Shown in pieces: positions 1 to 11,814 of a stretch of 64,000 nt of DNA. Position 1 is the stretch's first letter; every line of letters starts with the position of its first letter. The position numbers and the translations under genes were made by a program. This DNA comes from Chromera velia (lineage: Eukaryota > Sar > Chromeraceae). The stretch lies in the NCBI GenBank assembly GCA_018398765.1, contig JAHBMJ010001229.1, positions 51,503 through 115,502 on the forward strand, given 5' to 3'. The notes under the pieces are model-generated. The model did no database searches. It had not been told where the DNA came from and saw only the letters and a program-made list of their open reading frames with translations.

Positions 1-867
1 TTTGTCTTTCCCACCCTTGCAGCCGTTAGGCTGAGGCCTATGAGAGAGATTCTCAGTATCAGAGTGGGGGGGTATTTGAGAAATCTTTCCCTTGCGCGAT
101 TGGCTTTGCCTCAAGCGCTGTGGGCATGCCACAGGAGGGGGGAGCTTAGGGCGTGGTCGGGGTCGGCAAAGAAGCTTGTACAACCCGTCAGTTCTGCCCT
201 TCTTGAAGGTGAACCTGATGAGGTTGATTTTAGAACCTCAGATAGCAGGCTGAGAAGGGGGGCAAGAAGCAGAGAAGTCAACGAATGGTTGGGAGACTGG
301 GCAAACCCGGTCTCCGTGATGGAAAGGAGAGGGGGGAGACAAGGTAGACAAGGAATGCATGGTATGTCTTTTCCTCTGTTTGCCTGCCTGACTGATTATC
401 AGAAGGAGAATAGAAGCAGCCAACGCTTTGTAAAACTGGTCCTAGGAAGCCTGGCGGAGGGGAAGGGGGGCTTAAGGTCTCCTTCGGTTGAATCACTTGC
501 CAAGCAGTTCCTGGCATCCCCCGGGGCAGTTTTCCACCCTGTGTTGTGCACCGTTGTTGGAGGGGGGGCAAACCATGGGGGGAAGGTTGAATCAATTTGT
601 AAGGCCTGTGAAGAGAAAACTTGTGAGAAACTGATTGACGACCCGATTCACCGCCTGACAACTTATGTTCGAATAGAAGTGCCGCGGGGGAGACTGAGCG
701 ATCTCTGGTATAGGCGACTTGAGCGTATGTCGATAGAAGAAGTGTGTGAGCATGGAGAGAAACAGGAGGCCCGAGGGGGTAAAGGGTTGGGGCAGGCCAA
801 GGAGCGTGTAAGGCGGTACTTCAGAGGGATGCCAGAAAGGCCAGTGCCCTCATTGCTGCATGCCTAG
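1..867 (+). CDS. Partial open reading frame, probable C-terminal part of a LINE-like element
   Basis: The frame is open from the first base of the window to the TAG at 865-867, so it is truncated on the left. The first internal Met is at 40, but the true start is probably upstream. The product is basic and rich in Arg and Gly. It has a Cys cluster (CKACEEKTC) about 70 residues before the end and a final segment PERPVPSLLHA. I do not recognise the family. The reason to call it mobile is that its last ~55 bases and the following 185 bases recur at 51841-52103, both copies ending in (ATC)n. That pattern fits an ORF2 C-terminus plus 3' UTR of a non-LTR retrotransposon. No reverse-transcriptase motif lies in this fragment, so the call is inference. 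Confidence 0.4.
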   Translation, partial: FVFPTLAAVRLRPMREILSIRVGGYLRNLSLARLALPQALWACHRRGELRAWSGSAKKLVQPVSSALLEGEPDEVDFRTSDSRLRRGARSREVNEWLGDWANPVSVMERRGGRQGRQGMHGMSFPLFACLTDYQKENRSSQRFVKLVLGSLAEGKGGLRSPSVESLAKQFLASPGAVFHPVLCTVVGGGANHGGKVESICKACEEKTCEKLIDDPIHRLTTYVRIEVPRGRLSDLWYRRLERMSIEEVCEHGEKQEARGGKGLGQAKERVRRYFRGMPERPVPSLLHA

Positions 868-1052
868 GACCAGACTGATCGATCCTGGGGAGCAGCGCTT
901 TACTAGCTAGTAGTCCTAAGGTTCGGCCGCTTTAGGCGAGCATTCGCTAGCGTGCTCCTAGCTTGCAATGTGACATGAATGCTCACAGACTGCCCTTTGC
1001 CATTGGGATACGATGGCTGGCGGGTTTAGTCACATCATCATCATCATCATCA
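811..1052 (+). mobile_element. LINE-like 3' end with (ATC)n tail, copy 1
   Basis: This block contains the end of the open frame, a ~185-base 3' UTR and a terminal run of ATC triplets. A diverged copy lies at 51841-52103 in the same orientation. Both share the segments around GCCAGTGCCCTCATTGCTGC and the approach to the tail. A simple-repeat tail directly after a shared 3' UTR is typical of non-LTR retrotransposons. The 5' parts of the two copies differ, as expected of truncated insertions. Confidence 0.5.
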
Positions 1053-3980
1053 GGATTAATGTTTTGGGTTGCCCCGCGGTCCTTGACTTGCACCTCGGGT
1101 CCTCGACTTGCACCACTAGGATTTTACTGGATTTAAATTTTACCTAGAATTTTACTGAATTTTAACCGTATAAATCTAGTAGACTATTGGGCTAGGATTT
1201 TAAATTTAAGAATCTGCTAAAATCCTAGCTAAAATTTAGGTTCGATTTAATTATGTTATAATCAAACGGATTGGTTCCCCTTCCTTCTTTGCGACAGTTC
1301 CCCTTTCGTTTTTCAATCTAGTTTTCAATTCATCTCATTTTTAATGCAAAAACGTCACTTTCAATCCGCGGTGATGCACCCTTCAGGTAAGGAAGGCGCC
1401 GGAGACTAGGCCAGTGAAGCAATGCATGGTACAGGCATACACTTCTTCAAGGGGTGATCAAGCCAAGAAGAACGGCCGAAATGAAAAAGTCTTGCAGTAC
1501 AACCAAGATCAGAACGACAACATTCCATGTTGAACGATAATGCATGGCACGACCATAGACTTCTAAAACGGGTGATGCGGGGTGATCAAGTCAAGCAGAA
1601 CCGACAGGACAAAGACTGTCACGAAATTTCCGAAATTCAATCCGACCAGCAATCCACCAATGGACCACCATGAACGAACATTACAATAATGCTGAAATTC
1701 TTCGGCACGTCGTCGGATCAAAGAAGAACAAAAAGGAAACGCAATGATTCTCCTCCTTCAACCTCACAGCTACGGCGCTGACAGGGATGTACACACAACA
1801 GCTGCGATCATCAACTGCGAGCATGCGGTGAAGGACCAGGGAGGAACAAGTGCATTGAGCAGCAACATGACTATGAACTTGGAGACAAAGTCAGAAGGTA
1901 ACGGTGTGGAAGACACAAAAGTTGTTCAACAAGATGTGGGTGGCGCGGAGAGTGAACAAACGGATAGATGTTGCATGACCGCGGTGGCAGTTGCAGTGGC
2001 GGCGAAACAACATCTCAGTCATTACAACGGGAAGCCTTAGGGCGGGAGTAGATGATTTCCTCAGTTCTTCACAAAGTAGTAGTAGCGGTAGTTGTGGTAG
2101 TTGTAGGCGTTATAGACGAGTTGGCAGTTGTTCCAAGAGGAAGACGTCGGGGAGACGACAGAAGTTGGCGATAGATGTTGACGGCGGTGACAGTGGCGGT
2201 GGTGGGGAAGAATGCAACAGGAAAGCATGCAACAGCGCAGTCATGAACATGCAGCGGGAGAGGCCGGACTCCTCAACTCATCCAGGGAGGGAGGTAGCCG
2301 CCGTTCCTGACGAGCTGGTAGTGGAAGTAGCAGTGACGGAGTCCGCACTCAGCGGTGTTGGAGCAACCGCCAGCCCACTGGCAACGCATGGTGTTGAGGG
2401 TGAAAAGAAGTGAAGGAGAAGTAACAAGAACGGTAAGTCAGAGGCCGGTAGGCGTCAGAGGAGTTGATCGATGTTTTGTCTCCGTTGAGGGAACAGTTTG
2501 AGAGCTGAAGGAGCGACCAATGACAAGTAAATTTTTGGTGGAACAACGTCAACGTGCATGAAGACGAAAAACTCTTCTTTCAGGTGCATGGGGAAATGTG
2601 GGTTTGGGTTTGGATGCAACTGCATGTGCATTGCGTGCAACAGTGCCGCGCAACTTCGATCGAGCGCGTCGATTAATGCATGCATGCAAGAAACCCAGAC
2701 CCATGCAAACGTACGAGCTGAAGGCATCAGGCAAGACTCCATGCAACACTGCAACACCGCGATTCTCTCTGACATGCAAGATGCCTTTTTCAGTGACACA
2801 AGGTCAAATTCGACTTTGACAGTCCAGCCATCAACCCTTTTACTTCAAATCTTTTGTCACGAAGCAAAGGCACACACATGCCCATGTTCCTTCTCGGTGG
2901 ATTTTGTGGGAAGGACAGCTTTGGCCCACACCATTTCTCTGCTTTTTTTGTTCGCGGCCAGCAAGTGGTCATTTGCACTCACTGCGGGCAACGCAGAGAG
3001 GACATCTTGAGCATGGAGGATAAGACAAGACTGCTCTGCCCTGCTTACGGAAATGGCAACTACATTGTCTGAGTAGACCCGTTGCTCAAATGTTGTGTCA
3101 AATCTGTGGATTTCTTCATGATCGTTGTTTGACGTGGAGTCTCAATCTCTTTTTCTAACAATGGGTGCACCATTTCACCGTTCCCCTTGATATAAACCGT
3201 TTCCTTGCTCATGACATGGAAAATCACAGTCAACCAGTGTATGTGGACGTCTGCTGCGAGTGCAGTCTACCGGCCATTTGAATTAAGAACAAGGAGTCTC
3301 CGTTTGAGAACACGACTGGCAGTTCCAGCTAGAGTTCCAGAGTACCTCAGACCATTACAGCAACAGTGCTGTCGCCGTCTACACTTCTGGTCGGCCGGCA
3401 AACTTTGTAAGAAAGGATGTGGAGAAAGGGGGCAGCGTGCATTTGTCAACGATGCGGTCGACTGAAAGAGACTTCAGGTTTCATGCAATCAGAATTCGTT
3501 TTTGTGACAGAGTCTTTACATGCTTACCCAATGAGACTGAATGGCATGCATTGAGTTTGGTGAAAGCTTCAAGGGCAGCTCAGACATGGATATGAGTTGA
3601 GGACAGCCAGACATGGGTGAATGCATAGGTCCTTGGCGTCACTGAATGAACGTTGTCGGGTTCAACGATGTCTTTGCATGAACGACGTGTCAAGCTTTCT
3701 TTCCACTGGGTGTTTTCTTATCAATTCATACCTCGTCCTCAAGCCATGCTCCATCCTCGAGAGGTACTTCGCGGTTGCATGTCTTCAAATCGAAACCTTC
3801 ATTATTCTTTAATGTCCCTCTCTCGTTCAGTGCTACATTTTCGAGTAAATTTCTTCTCTGAACACGAATGGCATTCACGCTTCTCACACTGCCCCCTCAA
3901 TGGCCCGAGCGCTGGCCACATCTCAAGCGAGAGACCCCATCATCAGCTGGAAGTTGCATTGCGCGCAGATTTGATTGGTT
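1053..3980. other. Intergenic, no supported gene
   Basis: AT-rich DNA with short inverted repeats near 1130-1250 (around CTAGGATTTTA and its complement) leads into a GC-richer stretch at 1744-2413 with two overlapping low-complexity Ser/Gly-rich frames. It is followed by DNA rich in TGCATG words at 2600-3600. No frame shows domain motifs or exon-like splice context. I see no RNA gene. Confidence 0.5.
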
Positions 3981-3982
3981 CA

Positions 3983-4067
3983 TGATGGATGGATGGATGG
4001 ATGGATGGATGGATGGATGGATGGATGGATGGATGGATGGATGAATGAATGGATGAAAGGATGGATG
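3983..4067. repeat. (ATGG)n microsatellite
   Basis: About 20 near-perfect ATGG units with a few interruptions at the right end. Confidence 0.95.
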
Positions 4068-5638
4068 GTTCGTGGTTCAAGCTGGTCAGATAGCAACTTC
4101 AAAAGGCCCTGGCCAACCCGTGTCTGACATGCAACTGGCTATTTATATAGTCATTCGGAACACTAAGTTATTCTGTCCAAAAGGTAACTGTTCTACTTTA
4201 ACACAGCTCAATTTTGTACTTCAATGCTTATAGTACTAGCAGCTGGTACTACTAGTGGTACTGTCAGTGTAAGCTACTGTGTAACCGGGTCTATTTTTAT
4301 GTTAAAATTCCCTACCTAGTAGATTCTCTAGTAAGTTCTATGCTAGGTTCTATGCAAGGTTTTTTGCTCGATCAGTTACTGACAGTTAATAGGTTTTATC
4401 CAGTTAGTATCGTATATTCAAAGCAACCTAGAAAGCAACTTTAAGCCTAAAAATTATAAGTTCAATTAAAATAAATGAAATCACTCACCATTGTTACGTG
4501 AATTTTACTGGGTAGAAGAGTTTTTGATCAAATTATGATTCCTATCCTATGATAAATTGATAATATGATTCAAATAAATAATTTATCAGAAATTTTTCCT
4601 AACATTTACTACATAAACTAGGCTTTGCACTCCATAAATAAAAGAAAAAAAAAGAAAGTTTCCAATCTTTTATTTTTTTTTATTTATCAACTGAAAAGTA
4701 TATATATGGTTTTCAATGCAACACTCGATGCAACACCCCATGTAACACTCTTGCAACACTTGAACAACAGTTGTTTACCTATTGAATGTCATGATAAATA
4801 AATAAAAAACTCATTTAAAAAAAACTTTTTCTTTTCTTTTATTTTTTTTTTATGTAGTGCGCCGCTAAGTGCGGAGCCTAACAGTGTTAACACACAAAAG
4901 AATTGAGATTGATGAATTTTTGTTCATAACTTTGAACTTAAAACTTTGAAGTCTAGTTTAAAGTTTTGTAAGGCTTATGATTTCTATAATGAATCTATGA
5001 AATTATTGAATGAACAAATTTAGAACAATGATCCATGCATATTTTGAGTTTGCTAGATTCGATTGATGTAAACAGCGTAGCTCTTTCCTTTCCGAAATTT
5101 CGCTCAGGCTCCTTCCCTTCCCCCACCCCCTCCCTCTCACAGGCCTCTGTGTGTGGTGGGTGGGGGTGGGGGGGCGCAAGTGTGTCCAAGTATGCCTTGC
5201 GAACCCCTCCACAGCCAGCAATACAAGCGGACAAGAAGGGGCGCCAAAAATAATTTTCTACCATTGAGCTTACTGTGAGACTGCATGCACAGGCGAGGTC
5301 TTTCTTTTATTTCCACAGTCCAGTTCCTTCATTCTCTTTCTCTCTCCATGTCCTCCCGGCGAGAGGAAAGGCAGAGGGGTGACACTTTGTCACCAGCAAT
5401 AATCACACTCCAGCGTCCTTCCGTTTAAATATAATCGGAGCGCAACGATCCCTCAAGCCGGCTGCTTCCATTGCTGAGTCAAAAACAGGGAACGAACGCC
5501 GCATATACAAGAAACAACCAAAAGACACCCCACAACAACGTCACAGAAGACCGACGGCTCTACGAAGAATTTTGACGTGACATCAAACGATTTGGAACGC
5601 CTTCAGAACCCGTTCTATCTCTTCCCCCCCGCACCTCC
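4068..5638. other. AT-rich spacer, no gene seen
   Basis: The stretch is strongly AT-rich with poly-A/T runs (4640-4860) and becomes GC-richer after 5040. Frames here are short and low in complexity. No coding or RNA feature is supported. Confidence 0.5.
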
Positions 5639-5832
5639 GTCTCTTCCTTCCTTCCTTCCTTCCTTCCTTCCTTCCCTCCTTCCTTCCTTCCTTCCTTCCT
5701 TCCCTCCTTCCTTCCTTCCTTCCTTCCTTCCTTCCCTCCTTCCTTCCTTCCTTCCTTCCTTTCCCCTTCTTCCTTTCCTTCCGCCCTTCCTTCTTTCCTT
5801 TCTTCCTTCCTCCCTCCCTCCCGCCCTCCCTT
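5639..5832. repeat. (CCTT)n microsatellite downstream of the sulfotransferase
   Basis: A long CCTT/CCCT array begins about 95 bases beyond the stop codon of the minus-strand gene at 5927. It produces long, spurious Lys/Arg/Glu or Leu/Pro/Ser frames on both strands. Confidence 0.95.
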
Positions 5833-5926
5833 TTTTCTCCTCAATTCATTCTTTCTTTTATTCCTCCCTCCCTCGTACTTCTCTGTGCCTAAAGTCCCTC
5901 AGCCGCTCGGTCCTCCCTCTCATCCA

Positions 5927-8321
5927 TCAGTCGTCCCTGAGGTCCTCTGGAAAGCGCTCCAGGTATTTACTGAAACGCTGCCGCAGAGAATGGGGGTCCG
6001 TGAGGCCCTCCACTGGCTTCAGATCTCGTGCCTTCCTCATCTTCCTGGATGCAAACTCAGACAGAGCCTCCACGTGACCCTCCTCTATCTCACCGCCTAT
6101 CGAGGAAAGGAGACGGGAGATGGCCCCAACCGGATCCGTCCGTAAATCCTCCGAGTTGACATCCACAAAGTGCACTCTCTTCTCCTTCTCTGCCTCCAAA
6201 CGAGCTCTGAATTCTGAATACTGCTCGAGTCCCATCGCCATGTTCTCCACTATTGCTCTCTGCACCTCGATATCATTCCCATGAATCCACGAGGTCAGAG
6301 CCTCCGAGAGCTCCCGATGCACAACCACAACCACTGCACCCGGGTAGACGTCCGCGATCCTGTTGAGGTTGCCGTAGTGAATGGGGTCTTTGAAAACCCA
6401 ACCGCGACGGGGAGGGGAGGTTTGGAACTCGAGCAGACGGGCAGCCAGCTTGTGGAGCTCGTGGGCGTCGTTGAATTTTTCGCCTTGATACGTCCGAGAC
6501 AGGTACCAGGTGAGTGCGGCCCGCAAAGCCGGGTCCTCCTCACATTCCTTTTGGAACCACGGATCCGCTTCGCGTGAGCCTATCACCTGTGCCCACATCC
6601 CTCCCGCCTGGAGAATTTGCACACACTCTGCTGGGTGGAGTGGCTCCAGATCTGCGTATCTGGGGTCTTCAACTCTGCCGGGCTTACCGCTTTTGAAGCG
6701 CTCGATGCGTTCTGAAAGCGAGATGTGGCCTGCAGGCAAAGCCGATGCTCCCACAAACAAGACATACACCACCCACGATACCGCGACACCGAGAAAGGGA
6801 GGAAGAGAGCAGCGGGTCCAATCGGCAAGCGGAAGGAAGGAAGGAAGGAAGCAAGAAAGGAAGGAAGCAAGAAAGGAAGGAAGCAAGGAAGGAAGGAAGC
6901 AAGAAAGGAAGGGAGGAAGGAAGGAAGCAAGAAAGGAAGGGAGGAAGGAAGAAATGGAAGGTGGATGCCATCACTCGATCGATTGCAGATCAATGAAACG
7001 TCACAGACTTCTAGCAGCTACAGGCAGCGGCGTTGGAGGGTGGAGGCAGACACGCGCACAGAGGGGGGGGAAGGGACTACACAGAGACTCCAGGGAAAAA
7101 TGGCGAGAAGAAAGAAGGGCTGGCGTGAGGTGAAGAAGCAGAGAGATTGAAGAGTAGCGCTCAGGCAACAGAAAACCCCCCCCCACACAGACCCCGCCTA
7201 CCTGCCGGAAAGGAAAACTCCCAGTTCAAAGGGGTGCGGAATCCCGGGCCGGCAGCAAGCAGATTCTGGAGGAGCGACGTGCCTGGTGGAGAAGAAGTGG
7301 ATCAATGAGAATGTTGAAGGTTCAAGTAGAATATCGTGTCTTGATTTTCGAGACTTTCTCAGAAGAGTCATGACACAAAAAAAGAGGCACCCAATCAAAT
7401 GAAACCGCTCCAACTCTTTCTGCCTCCCTCGATCTGGCTCTGTCCCCCCGACCATCCATACCTACAGTAGCAGGCTGACGTACCTGATCTAGGGACTCCT
7501 GTGATGAATACAGGGGGGAGCTCTCCGGACAGACGGACTTCCCTCGACACCCCTCCTTTGTCTATGGGGAGATCCCGAAGCAATGCCTCGTGGTAGACGA
7601 GGAAAGCCTCTATCAGTCGTGACAGAAACCAGTAAGCAAAGCTTCGGTCTGCATCCATAAGCACTGGCCTGAGCATGCTGTTGAAGTCGAGACCGGCGTA
7701 CAATTCGAAAAGACGGTCCATAACTGGAGTCATCAGAAAGGCAGCCTGCACTCCTGCATCCGAAGCGAAGTACCTCCGCAGTCTGCCCAAGAGCACGGAC
7801 CGTTGATCTTCAGACAGTTTGTCGCTGTGATCGTTGTATATGATTCCGAATTTATCAACCACAGCGAAGGGGGAAGACAGCTCTGATAGCAGAGGAGGGA
7901 GGATGCTCTGATGGGCATATTCGGGGCGCTGGTGGTAGCTGCAGCCGCTCCCGTCAGTTTCGTCGGCGTAGCAGAAATCCCGGTCCTCGGAGCCTGCAGC
8001 CAGGCAGTTGGGATCCCCACAGAATTGCTCATGAATAGGCACCGAGCGTTGCTGATGCTCCTCACAGCACCAGTGGACCTTCCCACACTTGGGGCACCCG
8101 AATTTTGTCTCCGCCGTCTCCTGACCACAGTAGCCGCAGAGCGATTGCTGCTGAGGGCGGGCGAATTCACCCAACATAGCGAACAAACACCAGAGGATCA
8201 GGGGATTCACCGGCCTTGATACAGACACGATTTGATAAACCGTTGCGTCTTGAAAGCAAGGCCACGTGCTCTTCTGTGATACTGATAAAGGGAGACGGAG
8301 ACAGGAAGAAGTCAAAAGCAC
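5927..8321 (-). CDS. Sulfotransferase with N-terminal MYND-like zinc finger (3 exons)
   Basis: Exons in transcript order are 8321-7484, 7282-7202 and 6729-5927, all GT-AG. They join in frame to 1722 bases (573 residues plus stop). Around residues 60-100 is a MYND-like pattern: CGYC, CPKC, then WCCEEHQQ and HEQFC (His replaces one usual Cys). The sulfotransferase starts with the PAPS-binding loop FITGVPRSGTSLLQNLL, split by intron 1 after the Gly of RSG. FRTPLNWE follows, then GWVFKDPIHYGNL and the 3'-phosphate strand VVVVHRELSEALTSW. This fits the Sulfotransfer_3-type family. The gene should transfer sulfate from PAPS, but the acceptor is unknown. The start is uncertain: Met 8321 adds a short hydrophobic stretch (PLILWCLFAML) that could be a signal anchor, while Met 8177 starts just before the finger. 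The family call is firm. Real fusion of both parts rests on exon 1 carrying both. Confidence 0.85.
6832..6952. repeat. (GGAA)n array inside sulfotransferase intron 2
   Basis: Imperfect GGAAG/CAAGAAAGGAAGG units fill part of the intron between 6730 and 7201. The exon joins on either side are unaffected. Confidence 0.9.
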
Positions 8322-8479
8322 CAGTCAGACTTTGCGACGATCACACTGCACTTGAGTCTAACTCTAAAAGAGGTCACACAATGCAAGCACCGAAAAAACG
8401 ATGGAAGCGCGGAGCTGTGCATGTGTTCCTACAATATATATGTAGAGCGAGTGGCTTTTCTTAATTCAGACACAACTCA

Positions 8480-8855
8480 ATTGGCGTTCGAATTGGCCCG
8501 GAAAGCGAAGCTGAGAGGGCCGGCACTCAACAAAAATTGCCCGGAAAGCGAAGCTGAGGGGGCACTTAACAAAAATTGCACCCCCCCGCCTCGAAGATCT
8601 GACGCGGACTGCCGACGCACGCCTGGCAACCTATGGGCCCCGGAAAGACAATTCAGCTGAGGGAGCACTTACGAAATTTGGCAAGAAGGTTTTCTTTCGC
8701 TTTCCGGGCCATTCGCACGGAGTGCGTCAGATTACTGCCCCCCCAAGCCCAGACGACGCGGAAGGCGTCCGACGTTGACAGGAAAAAGATCTGATGCACG
8801 CCAAACTGGGCCCTAAAAAGATAATTCAGCTGAGGGGGCACTTTTCAAATTTCAT
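8480..8855. repeat. Cluster of short GC-rich repeat units
   Basis: Four diverged copies of a unit containing GGAAAG, then AGCTGAGGG, then GCACTT and AAATT follow each other. A segment reading CATTCGCACGGAGTGCGTCAGAT at 8710-8732 recurs in changed form at 9170-9193. There is no coding content. It may be a decayed transposable element. Confidence 0.6.
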
Positions 8856-8859
8856 ACAA

Positions 8860-10116
8860 CTAAAGACATTTTTTTTTTTTTTTTAAATATTTTTAAATAA
8901 AATCATGATAATATTAGATGCATTCGGTTCAGTCTAGAAGTTTAGTTTCCAAACTTAGGCTCTCCATTTACTCCCGATCGCCATCAGTGTCCCTCGGTGC
9001 CTGCGCTGCAGCAATATCCCCAGCACTGGCAAAGGTGAGCAAAGGAACACTCCCCACCTGTTTTTTTTTTTTTTTTCTCCACTTCCTCATGCAATAGACC
9101 AAAGTTCTGATTACTGTAAGTTGAATTATGACTTTTACCAAGAAAAATTAATTTCGCTTTAATTCTGGGTCATTCGCATGGAGTACGTCAGATGGAAGTG
9201 TAGTCGTAGCCCACGCACGTACGTACATATACATGCGGCCGGCCTGAGATGGCGTAACCAGTAATTTTTATATCTTTTTTTCTTTTTAATATATTTTTAA
9301 GCCTTTGAAACTAAGTAGGCTAAAACTATGTATAGTAACGTTAAGATCTCTTTATACACAAAATATAAGCTTCTAACGCCTCAGTTACGCCTTGTATTTA
9401 CCTATTTTGACTCTACCAATAATTTAATTTACTTTTTATTGATCATATACATTTCACTTTTAACTACCCTAGACGACAAAATTATTGAATAAACTTCAAG
9501 TGATAAAAAAAAATTAAAGAGATAAAGTAAAGAAGGAAACAATACTTTTAATTAAATTGTTTTTAAAATGGTTTTATTTTGTTATTGTGTTAAGGCTATT
9601 CTATGTCTATTTGCTATTAATCTTGTGAAAATATGTTTTTTATACACCGCAAACGACCCTACGGGTCTCAAATTGGGTGTATTGGTTTCAATAGTAGTTA
9701 TATAGGCAAAGATGAGCCAATACAGCCCTAGTATCATACTAGCAACTACACTGGCTCTAAAACTTTTAAAGAAAGGAGCTTGATCCAATGTCATCCCCAA
9801 AAATGAAATTTTGCCAAACTCAAAAATTTTATTCAATAATTTTGTCACCTAGGGTAGTAAAATACTGCTCACCAGTAATTTGAACAGTAATTTAGAACAA
9901 TTTGACAAAGAATTTAATAGGGTAAATACAACGTTTGAGTAGACCATAAAAGGAGTAAGAGACCATGAAAACCTAGATACAAGTACTACTTTGCACGGTC
10001 ACGGCGCCTAACTCTCAGCATTGTCATGCTAACCAGGCTTTTTCTTTTCCACTGGATTAGTAATCAGTTGCACTAAGTCACACAGAAAAATCGTTTGACT
10101 AGTATTTTGCAAATCC
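8860..10116. other. AT-rich spacer
   Basis: Poly-T runs (8870, 9060) and low-complexity AT-rich DNA. One minus-strand frame at 9582-9848 (88 residues) has a hydrophobic run, but nothing ties it to a family or to splice partners. I see no convincing gene. The 3' end of the large gene lies at 10117. Confidence 0.5.
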
Positions 10117-11780
10117 TCACACCCGCTGTGCTTGCAGCTTGTCCAAGTTCTTCAGCAGTGGCTTTGCGTAGAAGGACACGGCCCTGATGAGTCAAGCAGG
10201 CAGAAGCAAGTAGTGATAATTAAGCAGCTGAATTGCCCCGATTTGTTTGCTTTTTTATGTACGAGCACTTTAGTAAATCATTGTCATCATCACATTCCGT
10301 CTATGTCACCTCATTAAAAAAAAAGAAAAACGACAGGGCCAAAGCCAAAATTCACCAAATGAGAAAAAACGCTTACCTGAAAGAGAAGAGAAATGAATTT
10401 GGTTGAATGACAAACGAAGGGGGGCTTTCTCTTTTTGTTCGGGTCTCCGCGGAACTATAGAGAAAAAGAAATGAAGCATTCTAAGCCAGGTGCAAACAAA
10501 GAGTTCGAATGGAGAGGTGGAACTTTTCTCTTACAGTAATTCCCTTCACTTTACATTTGTTTTCCGTTTCTCATACCCTTCTCACGCTGTTCAGACAAAC
10601 AGACATGAAGAGAGACAGACCCCTGTGGTGTCTCCACTGTGCAAGTCGCTTTCGGTTTTCTCTCCCTCCGGGCAGCATCAAGCCTGAACGAACACGCACA
10701 ATTAAGCCAATCAAAAGAAGCCTCAAGAGAGACGAGTCCCGTGGCTACAAGTGCGGTTGTCTCATGTAGTCTCTCTCCCAACAAATTGACGGTCCATCCA
10801 ACCACCCACCCATCCATGCATCCATCCGTCCGTGAACAAGATACTCCCATGTGGGTCTTTTCCTGCTGTCTTGCCGATTTCACCTGTGAATTCTTCCTTC
10901 CTCCACCCTCTGCGCTGTCTGTCTTCACCGTGAACGGATTCATTCATGTGCATGAAAGTGCCCACCTGTCTCTCTCTATCTTTGCAAAGACGCTCCTCTG
11001 CCTTTGCACCTGTCTGTTGCTCTACCTGACTTCTTCTTACTGAGTGCCATGTACAATCACGGCATCTCGATCGATCTACAAAGTTGACTGACCTGTCAAT
11101 TCCCAGATTGAAGCTCGCAACTGCTTGTTGCCGGGCCTTGGTCTCACTAAAAAGCTGCACGCATGCATGCATCCATCCATCCATCCATTAAGCAAAAACG
11201 GAAGCAGCAAAAAAGACATGGAGACAACGATGGGTGCAAATCAGAGACAGGCAATCCAACGCAGGGCACCTCTCTATTGACAACCGCGGCAAACAAAGAA
11301 AAGAAGCACTTGAGCACCCACATCTATCCAAGGCACTCACCTCCACGTCCCATCCCCCCCTGGGCGTTGCTGTAAAGGTGAAGTTCAGAGTTGGGAGGTC
11401 CGAGTCCGGCACAGAGTCCAGAAGGAGCGGGGGGCCAGCGCTTACCACAGAGCTCCCAACAGCAGTACTGCTGCTGCTGCTACTGCTGCTGCTGGCTGCA
11501 GGGTCCATTCACATACAGACAGGATTGCAGGAACACAAATTTGCAGGAACACAAATTTATTGGAGAGACGACCAGAATCACGCGCCAAAAGGCAAACAAA
11601 AAGTGCTGGGAGCAGTTAGCAAGAGAGGCTTCACGAAGGGAAGATCGCCAGAGGGGGGAGTGGGTTGATTTCCACCTGCACTGCTACAGGGAGAAGGGGG
11701 GCCAAACAGCAAGAAAGAGGGCGGTAACGGAAATGCAGAGATAACTTGCGCCTGCCAGCCCTCATCGGGGTCCATTCCGG

Positions 11781-11814
<34 letters not shown>

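Noticed and set aside
1744-2413. Two overlapping Ser/Gly-rich frames as a gene
   Set aside because: Low complexity, no motif, no splice partners, and overlapping each other in different frames.
9582-9848. 88-residue membrane protein or organelle-derived gene
   Set aside because: A single short frame in AT-rich DNA with one hydrophobic run. Nothing links it to a family.
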